Source: Streptomyces sp. P3 (GTDB taxonomy: Bacteria; Actinomycetota; Actinomycetes; Streptomycetales; Streptomycetaceae). From it: a stretch of 64,000 nt of DNA. The notes beneath the pieces were generated by a model that had not been told where the DNA came from, did not search any database, and worked only from the letters and a program-made list of their open reading frames with translations. The stretch lies in assembly GCA_016893485.2 (NCBI GenBank), contig JAFEKX020000001.1, forward strand, positions 9,317,501 to 9,381,500. Direction: 5' to 3'. This document shows positions 10,771 through 20,508 of this stretch, piece by piece. Position numbers and translations under genes: made by a program. Positions within the stretch are counted from its first letter, which is position 1; every line of letters starts with the position of its first letter.

Positions 10771-11636
10771 GCGCCCGGCGGGTCGGTGTCGTCGGAGGCG
10801 GCATCATGGGCGCCGGGATCGCCTCCGAGTGCCTGCGTGCCGGACTCGACGTGCACGTCCTCGGTTCCGGGCCGGCCTCCGCCGATCGGGCCCGCACCCG
10901 GGTGCTGCGGCTGCTCGACCGTGCCCTCGTCAAGGGGCACATCGACGAGCGGGCGCGTACGGACGCCGAGGCACGTGCCGGATTCGGCTGCGACACCGAC
11001 GAGTTGACGGACCGTCAGTTCGTGATCGAGGCGATCTCCGAGGACCGTGAGGCGAAACTGCGGCTGTTCACCGTCCTCGCCAAGACCGTCGAGGACCCGG
11101 CGGCCGTCCTCGCCTCCACCACCTCAAGCCTCTCCATCGCCGACCTCGGCAACGCCACCAGCAGGCCGGGCGACGTCATCGGCCTGCACTTCTTTAACCC
11201 GGTACCCGCCATGCCCCTGGTCGAGGTCATCCGCTCCCGGCACACCAGCGACCGCACCGCGCGCGACGCCGAGGACTTCGTGACCGACGTCCTCGGCAAG
11301 CAGACCGTGCGCGCCGAGGACAGCTGCGGCTTCGTCGTCAACGCGCTCCTCATCCCGTACCTCCTCTCGGCCGTCCGCATGTACGAGGCGGGCGTGGCCA
11401 CCCCGAGGACATCGACCGCGGCATGGCCCTCGGCTGCGGCCACCCCATGGGCCCCTCGCCGTGCTCGACCTCATCGGCCTCGACACCATCGCCGACGTCG
11501 CCCGCACCATGGAACGCCGCACCGGCGACCCCACCACGCCGTCCCGCCCCTCTTGGACCGCCTGATCGAGGAGGGCCGACTCGGCCGCAAGTCGGGCCGG
11601 GGCTTCCACCGTTACGACACCCCGGCCACCCGCTGA
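10767..11636 (+). CDS. 3-hydroxyacyl-CoA dehydrogenase (3-hydroxybutyryl-CoA type)
   Basis: NAD(P)-dependent dehydrogenase of about 290 residues that should reduce the 3-oxoacyl thioester made by the upstream KAS III, before dehydration and reductive carboxylation. The N-terminal Rossmann motif is GVVGGGIMGAGIAS. The catalytic region LHFFNPVPAMPLVEV with its His, and the C-terminal helical domain (HPMGPLAVLDLIGLD, GRKSGRGFHRY), are clear. Two shifts, near 11400 and 11450, break the C-terminal domain. It overlaps the KAS III gene by ATGA and is followed 16 bases later by the thioesterase. No dehydratase gene is in this stretch; it may be supplied by fatty acid synthesis or lie outside the window. 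Confidence 0.88.
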   Translation: MSARRVGVVGGGIMGAGIASECLRAGLDVHVLGSGPASADRARTRVLRLLDRALVKGHIDERARTDAEARAGFGCDTDELTDRQFVIEAISEDREAKLRLFTVLAKTVEDPAAVLASTTSSLSIADLGNATSRPGDVIGLHFFNPVPAMPLVEVIRSRHTSDRTARDAEDFVTDVLGKQTVRAEDSCGFVVNALLIPYLLSAVRMYEAGVATPRTSTAAWPSAAATPWAPRRARPHRPRHHRRRRPHHGTPHRRPHHAVPPLLDRLIEEGRLGRKSGRGFHRYDTPATR

Positions 11637-11652
11637 GTCCCGACGGAGCGAC

Positions 11653-12371
11653 ATGACCGAGCCCCGAAGCACCTTGTGGATACGGCGGTTCCAGCCCCGG
11701 CCCACCGCCCCGGTGCGCCTCGTCTGCCTGCCCCACGCGGGCGGCTCGGCCACCTTCTTCGCGGGCCTCCCGGCGATGCTGAGTCCTGAGGTGGAGGTCC
11801 TGGCGGTCCAGTACCCCGGCCGCCAGGACCGTCGTAGCGAACCCTTCGTCGAGAGCCTGGACCAGCTCACGCGTGGCCTGGTGGACGAACTGCTGCCCTG
11901 GACCGACCGGCCCCTCGCCCTGTTCGGCCACAGCCTCGGAGCCATGCTCGCCTTCGAGGTCGCCCGTTCGCTGACGGCCGTGGGACACGTTCCGGCGGCC
12001 CTGTTCGTGTCCGGTCGGCGGGCTCCCTCCCGTCAACGGCCGGAGTACGCCCACGCGTTGGACGACGACGGTCTGCTGCGGAGATCCGCGCCCTCAGCGG
12101 CACGGACGACCGGGTCTTCGCCGACGAGGAGATCCTGCGGATGGTGCTGCCCGCCATCCGCGCCGACTACCGCATCGTGGAGAACTACCGGTACGCGCCA
12201 GGGCCGCCCCTCGACTGCCCGCTGACCGTGTTCACCGGCGTCGACGACCCGAAGGTCTCCGCCGACGAGGCCGAGGCCTGGCGCGAGCACACGTCGGACA
12301 CCTTCGACCTCGTCACCCTCTCCGGTGGCCACTTCTTCCTCACCGCGCACCAGGGAGGCTGGCCGAAGTGA
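11653..12371 (+). CDS. Type II thioesterase
   Basis: Stand-alone alpha/beta-hydrolase thioesterase (about 239 residues) of the kind that removes stalled acyl groups from polyketide or peptide synthases. The start at 11653 gives WIRRFQPRPTAPVRLVCLPHAGGSA. The nucleophile elbow is FGHSLGAMLAFE, and the final catalytic His is in LSGGHFFLT. One shift near 12080 separates the lid region from the C-terminal half (TDDRVFADEEILRMVLPA). Its presence beside extender-unit genes supports a modular synthase nearby. The stop ends exactly where the stop of the convergent epoxide hydrolase begins. Confidence 0.9.
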
Positions 12372-13375
12372 TCACGAAGGGTCTGACACCCTTCCTGGCG
12401 CGCCGTTGAGCTCCCGCTCACAACCGGTGAGGAAGTCGACGAGGGCCTCGTTCACCTCGGCGGGACGCTCCTGCTGGGTCCAGTGACCGCAGCCGGCCAG
12501 CTCGACCGGCGCGCGCCGCAGGCCCGGCATGAGCCGCGGCAACTCGTCGATGAGGTCGCGCGCGCCGGGGAACGCGGGGACGACGTCGCGGTCGCCGAAG
12601 ATGTACAGGGCGGGCCGGGTGACCACCGCGTCGGCCCACGGCGCGGTCAACTCCCAGTTCCGGTCCAGGTTCCGGTACCAGTTCAGGGCGCCGGTGAAGC
12701 CCTGGGCGAAACTCTCGGTCAGCGCGTCGAGATCGTCCTCGGTGAGCCACTCCGGCAGCACCTCGGGATCCTCCATCGCCGCGAGCCAGCCCTTCTCCGG
12801 ATCCACCAGCGGCTGCCTGATCTCGCCCGAGGGGAGGCCGAACCGGACGCGGAGTAGAGGAACTTGCGGAGGGCGGTGCGGGTGTCCCGGGCGAACTCGG
12901 CGTCGGCGACACCCGGCCGGGCGAAGTAGTTCCAGTAGAACCGGCCCTGGAAGATCTCGTCCATCATGCCCAGCGGCGGCTGCGCGCCCCGGTGCGGCGG
13001 CGGCACGCTCAGGCCGGCCACCCCGAGCACCATGTCCGGCCGCAGCAGCGCGGTGTGCCAGGCGACCGGCGCACCCCAGTCGTGCCCGACGACGTACGCC
13101 TTCTCCTCGCCCAACTCCCTTATCAGGCCCACGACATCGCCGACCAGATGCAGGATCGTGTACGCGTCCACGTCGTCCGGGTGATCACTGCCGCCGTACC
13201 CCCGCTGGTCCGGGGCGACCACCCGGAACCCCGCCTCGGCCAGCGGGCCCAGCTGCCGGTGCCAGGAGTGCCACGACTCCGGGAAACCATGCAGAAGGAT
13301 CACCAGGGGACCCTCGCCCTGCTCGGCGATGTGCAGCCGGATGCCGTTCACGTCCAGGTATCGATGCGCGACCAT
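12372..13375 (-). CDS. Alpha/beta hydrolase, epoxide hydrolase family
   Basis: Soluble epoxide-hydrolase-like protein of about 333 residues. The ATG at 13375 opens MVAHRYLDVNGIRLH. The oxyanion motif HGFPESWHSW, the loop RGYGGSDHP, and the nucleophile motif VGHDWGAPVAW (Asp nucleophile) are all present. The C-terminal catalytic His lies in AGCGHWTQQERP. The frame moves once near 12835 (KFLYSASG to the piece starting LVDPEKGWLAA). It converges on the thioesterase with no bases between the stops. Whether it acts on the cluster product or is a housekeeping detoxifier is open. Confidence 0.85.
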
Positions 13376-13443
13376 GCGGACGAGGTTACGTGCCGTCCTT
13401 GAGGCGCCGTGCCGTGGGTTTCCGCGGCTCAGCGGGGGTGCCG

Positions 13444-14074
13444 TCACGCACCGTCGGCGTCCTGCTCCTGGTAGGAGTAGCGCTGTTCCTTCCACGGATC
13501 GGCGACGGTGTGATAGCCGCGCTCCTCCCAGAAACCGCGCCGGTCCTCCGTGAGGTACTCGATCGCGCGCAGCCACTTCGCGCTCTTGTAGCCGTACAGA
13601 TGCGGCACCACCAGCCGCAGCGGGAAGCCGTGTTCGGCGGTGAGGGGCTCGCCGTTGTGATGAGTGGTCAGCAGGGTCTGCGGTGCCGTGAAGTCCGCGA
13701 GGCGGAGATTGGTCGAATAGCCGTACTCCGCCCACGCCATGACGTGCGTGACCTCCGGCGCGGGCGGGACCAGCTCCAGGACGGTGGTCGCGGGTATGCC
13801 GTACCACTCGTGGTCGGTGGAGGTCGGACCGGACGCGCAGTGCAGGTCCGCTACGACCGTCACATGCGGCAGCGGCGCCAGCTCGTCGAACGTCCAGACG
13901 CGCTCGGCACCGTCGGCGGTGGCGCCGTGCACGCGCAGGTTCCAGCGCTCGGGGCGGAAGCGGGGCACGGGACCGTAGTGCGACACCGGCCAGCCGTGCA
14001 CATGACGCTGGCCGGGCGGGACGGGCCCGGGACGCGTCGGCGGCCTCGGCCGTATCGTGTCGCTCGCTCGCCAC
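13444..14074 (-). CDS. Sulfite-oxidase-like molybdopterin oxidoreductase
   Basis: Cytoplasmic member of the sulfite oxidase/YuiH-like molybdenum enzyme family, about 200 residues. The core HGWPVSHYGPVPRF, the cofactor-binding cysteine in LHCASGPTSTD, and the C-terminal LTEDRRGFWEERGYH are typical. The likely start is GTG at 14074, behind GGAGAGGGACG. Between about 14010 and 14035 one indel is needed to join that start to the conserved PPGQRHVHGWPV. The substrate is not known for this family. A molybdenum-binding Mop protein is encoded 263 bases upstream on the same strand, which fits shared molybdenum use. Confidence 0.8.
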
Positions 14075-14337
14075 GGGTGACGTCCCTCTCCGCTGGTCTC
14101 CGGGCCACGGCTACCTTCCCCGAGCAGCGTAGGCGCTCACACGGGCCGCGACCGATGCCGGGTCCCACTGCGCGCCCACACGCCGCCCCTCACTGGAGTT
14201 CCGGCTACGGCGACCCCTGCCCTCGGCTCATTGCGTACCCAGACCCGGCGTGCCGAGGCCTGGCCGGGGCCGGCCTCGACGGGGAGCGATCGCGCGCGTC
14301 CACGGGCCGATCAGCGCCTGACCGGGATTGCCCCGTG

Positions 14338-14757
14338 TCAGACGGTTGCCAGGGACACCTCGGTCGACTTGATCAGCGCGACGACCGGCGAACCCGCCCG
14401 CAGGCCCAGGTCGCTCACCGCGTCCTTGGTGATCGCCGCGGTCAGCTCGCCTCCGTCGACTGTGACCTTGACGACGGCCATCGCGCCGCCGGTGGCCACA
14501 TCGCTCACCGTGCCGGGCAGCTGGTTGCGGATGGAGACGCCCTCGATGCGGCTCGTGGCGAGCGCGACCTCGGTGGACTTCATCATGGCGCGCACGGCCG
14601 TGCCCTCGGCGAGCCCCAGGTCCTTCACGGCCTCCAGCGTGATCGCCGCGGTGAGGTCCTGGCCGCCGTCGAGGCGCACCTTCACCGTCGCCATCACCGC
14701 GCCGGGCGTGACGGCGGTGACGGTGCCGGGAATCTGGTTGCGGATGCTCAAGCTCAT
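14338..14757 (-). CDS. Molbindin (tandem Mop/TOBE domains)
   Basis: Small molybdate- or tungstate-binding protein of about 139 residues made of two Mop (TOBE) domains in tandem. The repeats start SIRNQIPGTV and SIRNQLPGTV. Each runs through a TAAIT strand to a MKSTEVALAT or IKSTEVSLAT end. I chose the ATG at 14757 (MSLSIRNQ) because the repeat begins there; a further upstream start in the same frame is possible. Such proteins store or buffer molybdate in the cytoplasm. No frame shift. A molybdoenzyme gene lies downstream on the same strand. Confidence 0.9.
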   Translation of the reverse strand: MSLSIRNQIPGTVTAVTPGAVMATVKVRLDGGQDLTAAITLEAVKDLGLAEGTAVRAMMKSTEVALATSRIEGVSIRNQLPGTVSDVATGGAMAVVKVTVDGGELTAAITKDAVSDLGLRAGSPVVALIKSTEVSLATV

Positions 14758-15019
14758 GACGGAACGCCTCACAGAGAAGAGAAAAGGTGCGGATTGCCGG
14801 ATTTGTCACCGACGGTGAGTCCACAAACTAGCCGTTCCGGCCGCGCCCGTCACAGACCCCGTCGCATCCGCCACCTGGGAGTTCGCTTCCGCCTGGCAGA
14901 TGGGACGAACCGGCGAGGAACGGCGTCGCCGCCGGTCCGACCGCACCGGATCCCGTCCCGGCGGGGACCGGCCCTGGAACCCCGTTGCCGGGAACGATCC
15001 AGCTGGCTAGGTTCGCCCC

Positions 15020-15708
15020 ATGGCTGATGACGAACCCACGCGGGCCGCCCGCCTGCTCGACGCCCAGGCGAAGGCCGCGCTGCTCTTCGCGGAGATCGAG
15101 GAGCGCGGGCTCGTGGCGCCCGGTGCGGGGAGCGGGCCGTCAGCGACCGGATTCGCGACCTCGCGAACGAACTGTTCGGCACGACGCGGCACTGGCACAA
15201 GCGGATCGTGCGCTCGGGGCCGAACACGCTCAAGCCGTACAAGGAGAACCCGCCGGACCGGGTGATCGGCACGGACGACATCGTCTTCGCCGACTTCGGA
15301 CCGATCTTCGAGGAGTACGAGGCCGACTTCGGCCGCACCTTCGTCCTCGGCGACGACCCCGTCAAGCAGCGACTGCGGGACGACCTGCCGCAGGTGTTCG
15401 CGGCCGGCCGGCGTTTCTTCGAGGACACCCCGGACATCACCGGCGCGGGCCTGTACACCGAGGTCGCCCGCCTCGCCGAGAAGGCGGGCTGGGAGTTGGG
15501 CGGCTGGCACGCGGGGCACCTGGTCGGCGAGTTCCCGCACGAGACGATCGAGGGCGCCCACGTCGAGTCGTACGTCACGCCCGAGAACGAGACCCCGATG
15601 CGCCGCACCGACAAGACCGGCCGCACCTGCCACTGGATCCTGGAGATCCATCTCGTCGACCGCGAACGGGGATTCGGCGGTTTCTACGAGGAACTCCTCA
15701 CCCTCTGA
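15020..15708 (+). CDS. M24 family metallopeptidase (aminopeptidase P-like)
   Basis: Pita-bread fold peptidase-like protein of about 229 residues, shorter than full aminopeptidase P. The ATG at 15020 begins MADDEPTRAARLLDAQAKAA. Metal-ligand regions are visible: DIVFADFGPIFEEYEADFG, GWHAGHLVGEFPHE, and the terminal ILEIHLVDRERGFGGFYEE. One shift near 15130 disrupts the region that should read EIRDLANELFG. It may process small peptides or act on a related amide or ester. It stands alone, with its own upstream gap of about 260 bases. Confidence 0.8.
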
Positions 15709-15737
15709 CGGCAGGTGGGCCGGTCCGTCCCACCGCG

Positions 15738-16223
15738 TCACTTCGCGAAGCGGTACTTCACGTGGGTGGCGAGGGGCGTCTCTTCCACTCTGAGCGGCTC
15801 GACGCGGCGCGGGTGCCGGCCCGGTCCGTCGAAGAGGCGGAGGCCCGCGCCGAGGAGGGCGGGGACGACGTGGAGCTGGAGTTCGTCGATGAGGCCGTCG
15901 ACGAGGTACTGGCGCAGGGCGCTCGCACCGAGGACGAAGACCGGGGTCCGAAACGGTGGGTTGTCGCCCCAGAACTCCTCACCGGTGTCGTACATCATCC
16001 GGCCCATCACCACCGCACCGGTCGCGTCGAACCACTCGCGCATCAACTCAGAGTCACGGTTCTCCTCCCCACCGGTCATGCCCTGCCGCTCCCGCCGGCT
16101 CGCGAGGTCGTGGATCCACTCGAAGAGTGGCTCGGCGCCGTCGCCGCCGGGGTTGTCGATGGTGACATCGGTGCCGGCGATGTAGCCGTCGAGGGAGATG
16201 GCCAGGTCTGCGGTCACGGTCAC
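15738..16223 (-). CDS. Dihydrofolate-reductase-fold protein, RibD C-terminal family
   Basis: NADPH-dependent reductase-like protein of about 161 residues. I prefer the GTG at 16223 because it directly starts the conserved TVTADLAISLDGYIAG. Other motifs are AVVMGRMMYDTGEEFWG, a nucleotide-site stretch, and ELQLHVVPALLGAGLRLF. The family is related to RibD and DHFR but most members have no assigned substrate. A second member of the same family is at 58086-58669. It converges with the M24 peptidase gene, 29 bases apart. Confidence 0.85.
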   Translation of the reverse strand: MTVTADLAISLDGYIAGTDVTIDNPGGDGAEPLFEWIHDLASRRERQGMTGGEENRDSELMREWFDATGAVVMGRMMYDTGEEFWGDNPPFRTPVFVLGASALRQYLVDGLIDELQLHVVPALLGAGLRLFDGPGRHPRRVEPLRVEETPLATHVKYRFAK

Positions 16224-16334
16224 GAGGGGGCTCCTGGGTGGTCGAGGTGCCGCTGCTTCCACCCGCACGTCGATCGGGGGCGGCGCCTTCGACACGCGGT
16301 CCCGTCGCGAGTGGATTTCGCCGTCCGGGGTGGC

Positions 16335-17203
16335 TCAGCGGGCGCCCGCCGGGGCGCGTAGCTGTTCGGCCAGTCGCTCGAGTTCGGCCGCTGTGGCGGG
16401 CGAGGAGTCGCTGAGTCCGCTGTGCACGGCCGTCGGGCTCTTCAGGAAGCGCCGGAGCACGGCCACAAGGAGCGCTTCCGGCAGAGTCCGCAGGGCGGCG
16501 AACGCGCGAGGTACCGGCGGCGTCTCCATCGCGGCGAGGTTCTGCCGCATGCGGTGGAGCATGCCGCGTACCGCGTCCGGGGCGTCGGCCAGCGCCACCG
16601 GGCCGCCCGCAGCGTGTACCGCCTGACCGAGCGGGACCTCGAACGCGGCGTGCGTCCTGAGCCAGGCCTCCATCCGCGACTCGGCCTTGGCGTTGATCCC
16701 GGCAGCACGGAACGTCTCCACGATGTGCGCCAGCCGCGGGTGGTACGGCCGTCGGGCTCGCCGATCGGCATCGCGACCCGCCGGGTGAGGAAACTGGCCT
16801 TGCGGTAGCGGACCACGTCGCCGTCCATCGTGCCGCCGGTCGCGGGGAAGCCGAGCAGCACCCGCTCGTGGCCGATCACCGCCCCCAACGCCTGCGGGCC
16901 GGCTGCCCAGTTGAGCAGGAACAGCACGTCACCTCGGACACCGGCGAGTGATTCCAGCACCGCATCCACCTGGTGGGTGCGGACGAAGACGGTGATCAGG
17001 TCGTACCCGTCGTCCGGGTGTTCTGTCACCGGTATCGGCACCCGCCTGACGGGGCCGTCCTCCTCGGCAAGCTGCACTCCCTGCCGACGCAGTGCGGCCA
17101 GGCGTTCGCCCCGGGCGAGGAGCGAGACGTCGTGGCCGGCCTCGTGCATGCGCGCGGCGAACAGGCTGCCGCAAACGCCGGCGCCGTACACGAGCAGCTT
17201 CAC
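16335..17203 (-). CDS. 2-dehydropantoate 2-reductase family protein
   Basis: NADPH-dependent ketopantoate reductase (ApbA/PanE fold), about 290 residues. The ATG at 17203 starts MKLLVYGAGVCGSLFAARM, a Rossmann nucleotide-binding motif. The middle has FLLNWAAGPQALGAVIG and GFPATGGTMDGD. The helical C-terminal domain (SRMEAWLRTHAAFEVP) is in another frame after a shift near 16740. Whether it acts on ketopantoate or is one of the many paralogues is unclear, since the gene lies beside a divergent TetR regulator rather than pantothenate genes. Only 53 bases separate the two starts, so the regulator likely controls it. Confidence 0.82.
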
Positions 17204-17256
17204 GGCAGCCCTCTTTCATACGTTCGTTTCATTCAAGCATAGGTAGAGTCCCTCGT

Positions 17257-17883
17257 GTGGCGACCCCAGACACCCGCACCCAGATCCTTGACGCGGCCGA
17301 GCACCTCTTCGCCGAGCACGGATACCGCGGCACCTCGGTCCGCGCGATCACCCACGCGCCGGAGCGAACCTGGCAGCCGTCGGGTACCACTTCGGTTCGA
17401 AGGCCGAGCTGATGGCGGCCGTCGTCCGCCGCGTGGTCGAGCCCATCACCGCGGCCCAGTGCGCCGGGCTCGACAAACTGCTCGCCGTGACCCCCGACCC
17501 GCCGGTCGGCGAACTCGTGGAGGCATTCGCGGGGCCGCTGTTCGACGAGATGCCGGCCGACGACGAGGGGGCGCCCGGGCGTCCCGGCTGATCGTGACGA
17601 TCCTCAGCGACCCGGCCGAGGAGGCACGCAGCTGGACCGGGCCGGCCGAGGACTCGGTCCGTGACCGCTACTTCGCAGCCTTCGCACGCGCACTGCCCGG
17701 CCTCTCCCCGGAGGAGCTGTCGTTCCGGATGCGGGGGATCTTTGCCGTGACGGCCGTCGACCGCCTCCAGGTCCACCAGCAGCCCTCCCTGGCTGCGCGT
17801 CCCCGGTGGCGGGCGAGGCGGCCCGGCGATGGGCGATCACGTTCCTGACGGCAGCGATGAGTGCGCCACCGGTACGAGCCTGA
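17257..17883 (+). CDS. TetR family transcriptional regulator
   Basis: One-component repressor of about 208 residues. The GTG at 17257 opens ATPDTRTQILDAAEHLF, the classic first helix, followed by AEHGYRGTSVRAITHA, the recognition helix region. The ligand domain contains SWTGPAEDSVRDRYFAAFARA. The true end is probably AITFLTAAMSAPPVRA, with TGA at 17881-17883. Shifts near 17360 (loss of bases in AAGANLAAVGYHFGSK), 17580 and 17800 are needed. It is divergent from the ketopantoate reductase-like gene, 53 bases away, and probably represses it and itself. I see no clean palindrome in the short spacer. Confidence 0.82.
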
Positions 17884-18003
17884 CGACCCGAGACAGAGGC
17901 TGGCGGCGCGGGTCGGGTCTTTCGAGGTTCTCCACGTCTTCACCCGTTGAAGGGCGACGCCTTCCTCGCGGAGACGGGAGCTCGCGAGGGGCCGGGAGTC
18001 CGC

Positions 18004-18372
18004 CTACACGTCCTCGTCGAGATGCCGCCGCAGTTTCGCCGTCACCGCCGGGATCTCGCGCCGGAACGCCGCCTGGTCGAGGCCGTCGTCCGTCACCACG
18101 GCGAGCAGGGCCCGGTCTCCGACGGCCGTCACGATGACATGGCCCGTGCTGCAACTCGCGCTGATCTCGCGGAGGTTGCCGGTGCCGCCCTGGTCGGCGA
18201 GCCGGTTGCCGAGGGCGAGGGTCGCCGCCGCCACCGCCGCCATGGACTCGGGGTGGGTCTTGGTGGTGTCGCTCGCCACGACGAGCCCGTCGCTGGTGGC
18301 GAGGGTGGTCTCGGTGACTCCCATCACGTTGTCCCGCAGGGCGATGAGGAGGTCGGTCACGGGGTCGCTCAT
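18004..18372 (-). CDS. Roadblock/LC7 domain protein
   Basis: Small cytoplasmic protein of 122 residues with the roadblock/LC7 fold, of the kind that regulates Ras-like GTPases (MglB in myxobacteria, CvnB in streptomycetes). The ATG at 18372 follows GAAGAAGACG and starts MSDPVTDLLIALRDNV. Typical elements are TLATSDGLVVASDTTK, an Ala-rich helix AAVAAATLALGNRLAD, and CSTGHVIVTAVGDRALLAV. It is the last gene of a minus-strand set of three. No kinase, DUF742 or GTPase gene of a normal conservon is present nearby, so its partner is unknown. Confidence 0.85.
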   Translation of the reverse strand: MSDPVTDLLIALRDNVMGVTETTLATSDGLVVASDTTKTHPESMAAVAAATLALGNRLADQGGTGNLREISASCSTGHVIVTAVGDRALLAVVTDDGLDQAAFRREIPAVTAKLRRHLDEDV

Positions 18373-18463
18373 GGCGTCTTCTTCCTGTGTGCGTGCATGC
18401 GGTGGGACAACGAGGCAGGAGGGGAACGCGGTGGGGACGCGGCCGGGGGCGGGCGGTTCGGGG

Positions 18464-19300
18464 TCAGTCGTGGGGCCGGTGCGCCGGTACGGAGTTCCGG
18501 CCGGGGAGTCGACGGGGAGCGACGCGGAGCCGGGCGTGGAGGGTGTCGCCGTAGTGGGTGCGACCCGTGGTGCCGTGCTCGGCCGGCGGTCGGGCGGGGG
18601 CGTGTGGTGTTCGACGAGGCCGCGGTCCAGCAGGTGGCGCAGGTCGAGCATGACGGCGAAGAGACCCCGGCCGAGCGTGAAGGCGATGTCCCGCGCGGTG
18701 CGGCGGCCGTCCGTGGCGGTCAGGACCGCGCGATGCCGGGCCGGAAGCCTGCCCGGGGTCTCCGGAGGTGTGCGGCGGACGTCGGCCGTAGCCGGGTGCG
18801 GGCGAGGGCAGCGACCGAACCGGGCTCCCCGGCAAGGGCGTTGAGGCGCCGGGAGACCTCGCTGAGAAGACGCTCGGGGGTGACTCCGGCGTTGCGGTAC
18901 AGCGTCGGCACGGGGTCGGTCACCTCCCAGCCGTCGGGTACGGCGAGGGAGAGCGCGAAGGCGGCGTCGAAGAGCGCGCTCAGGCTGACGACCTCCAACT
19001 CGCCCGCGCCGACGAGCCCCTGGTCCACCAGTCCGGCGGCGAGGTGTTCGTGCGTGGTGTCGGAGGCGCGGACCGCCGACCACGCCCGCTCGTCGATCCG
19101 GCCCGACCGCAGCAGCAGCCCCTCGACGCCCGGCGCCCCGGGGTCTCCATGGCCACCACCAAGCCGTCGCGCACATGGATCGAGCCACCCGGGGTGCCGG
19201 TCACGACCACGGTGCAGGACCGCCGTTGGGCCCGGAGCGCCGCCAACAGGGCGGGAACGTTGCGGGAGTCGGGCAGCGGCTCCTCGGTGCTCGCCGTCAT
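18464..19300 (-). CDS. DUF4388-type protein with C-terminal winged-helix-like region
   Basis: Protein of roughly 275 residues. The ATG at 19300 overlaps the stop of the upstream gene by ATGA. The N-terminal domain (SCTVVVTGTPGGSIHV, RDGLVVAMETPG, GLLLRSGRIDERAW) resembles DUF4388/PatA N-terminal domains found in signalling proteins. The middle holds SLSALFDAAFALSLAVPDG. The later part (TATDGRRTARDIAFTLG, LDLRHLLDRGLVEHH) looks like a winged helix. The frame moves near 19150 and near 18760, and again before the likely stop at 18464. It sits between two roadblock-type genes and should work with them. Confidence 0.65.
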
Positions 19301-19646
19301 GCAAGCAACTCGTCGGCGTGCAGCCGCAGTTCGCGCAGCGCCGAGCTGAGGTTGGTGCGGTCGCGGTCGACCGTCGCGCAGAACAGCAAGGGGTCGCCCT
19401 GCCGCGGAGTTGGATCGTCACGAGGTGTCGCGTGGAGGTGGTGACGACGATGCTCTCCAACTCCCCTTCCGCGCCAGCCCGAATGAGGCGGGTGCGGGCC
19501 AACTCCGCAATTTCGCACGAGTCCTGACCGGCACTCACCTCACCGAGTTCCGCATACGAAAGGCCGGTGACGGCATCGAGTACCGCGGCTCCGCTGATAC
19601 CGGGCGTGGTCAGGGCACGGCCCAGTGCGGCGTCGAGCGATGACAA
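19297..19646 (-). CDS. Roadblock-like protein, first gene of the minus-strand set
   Basis: Small protein of about 116 residues. The start at 19646 gives MSSLDAALGRALTTPG, then AAVLDAVTGLSYAELG, IVVTTSTRHLVTIQL and, after one shift near 19400, FCATVDRDRTNLSSAL and RELRLHADELLA. Its C-terminal half is alike in pattern to the divergent gene at 19808 (ILITLGQQYHLI, YLALDRERSNLALAR), so the two are paralogues. Its stop overlaps the DUF4388 gene by ATGA. A helper or inhibitor role in a roadblock-based switch is inferred from its neighbours. Confidence 0.7.
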
Positions 19647-19807
19647 AGGCCCCCTTCAGTCACTCTGGCGAGCAGACTACTTTGTTTGCCAACTATCGCA
19701 ACTCTGACCAAAGATGGTGTTGTCTGTTACCCGCACGGTTCGCATTGCGACCGTTTTCGTGGCGAGATGCGGAATCTCGCCGGCTCGTGAGGGAAACGAG
19801 GCACCAC

Positions 19808-20172
19808 GTGAACATTGAGGCGACACTCAAGGAAGCGATGACTATCGACGGGGCCCTGGGGGCGTCCCTGGTCGACTACGAGAGCGGCATGACGCTGGGG
19901 GCGCTCGGCGGGGACCGCAGCTGGACCTGGAGGTCGCGGGGGCGGGCAACACCGAGGTCGTGCGGGCCAAGCAGCGCACGCTGAAGTCCATCGACATGGA
20001 CGACCGCATCGAGGACATCCTGATCACCCTCGGGCAGCAGTACCACCTGATCAGACCGCTGGCGAGCACCCGCGGCTCGCTCTTCCTGTATCTGGCCCTG
20101 GACCGCGAGCGCAGCAATCTGGCGCTGGCGAGGCATCACCTCAAGCGACTTGAGGCATCCCTGGAGGTGTGA
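19808..20172 (+). CDS. Roadblock-like protein, divergent copy
   Basis: Small protein of about 121 residues, divergent from the minus-strand roadblock set. The GTG at 19808 starts VNIEATLKEAMTIDGALG, then ASLVDYESGMTLGALGG. After one shift near 19915 it continues to KSIDMDDRIEDILITLG, STRGSLFLYLALDRERSN and HHLKRLEASLEV. The strand-helix order and the DRERSNL/DRDRTNL segment match the gene at 19297-19646. The 161-base spacer to that gene (19647-19807) is AT-richer than the genes and probably holds both promoters. Confidence 0.68.
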
Positions 20173-20508
20173 ATGCGCCGCGGCATATGACAATTGAGTA
20201 GTCGTGGCGACGGGCGGTCCCGGAACGGTAATTCGACGCCGGGGCCGCCCGGTTCTCCGGGGTGTCGCATTCGGGAACACGCCTCGGCTTCGGGAGCGTC
20301 CCCGACGGCTTGCGCGCATTGATTGACCGGCCCGCAATTGTCTAGTCCATTTCCACTTCGCCATAGGAGAGTTCCGTCGCGGTCTCGGCGCACAGCTTTC
20401 CCCGACCGGGTTCCGCTCCCGCGCGGAGGCCGCCGCTTCCGCCGTCCCCGAGTGCGGCATGCGGCCGGTCGGTTTTAGGGTTCAAACCACGCCGGTTACA
20501 GTGCGACC
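20173..20508. other. Intergenic stretch, possible tiny minus-strand reading frame
   Basis: About 336 bases between the roadblock-like gene and marR. It contains AT-rich patches (20195-20215, 20320-20350) suited to promoters. On the minus strand a short reading frame ends at 20342 with ETATELSYGEVEMD. Its third-position GC is lower than in nearby genes and I cannot assign it, so I do not call it a gene. Confidence 0.3.

Noticed and set aside
17204..17256. CGTTTCATTCAAG in the TetR spacer as a LacI- or TetR-type operator
   Set aside because: Only one half resembles TGAAACG; the inverse half is missing, so there is no real dyad.
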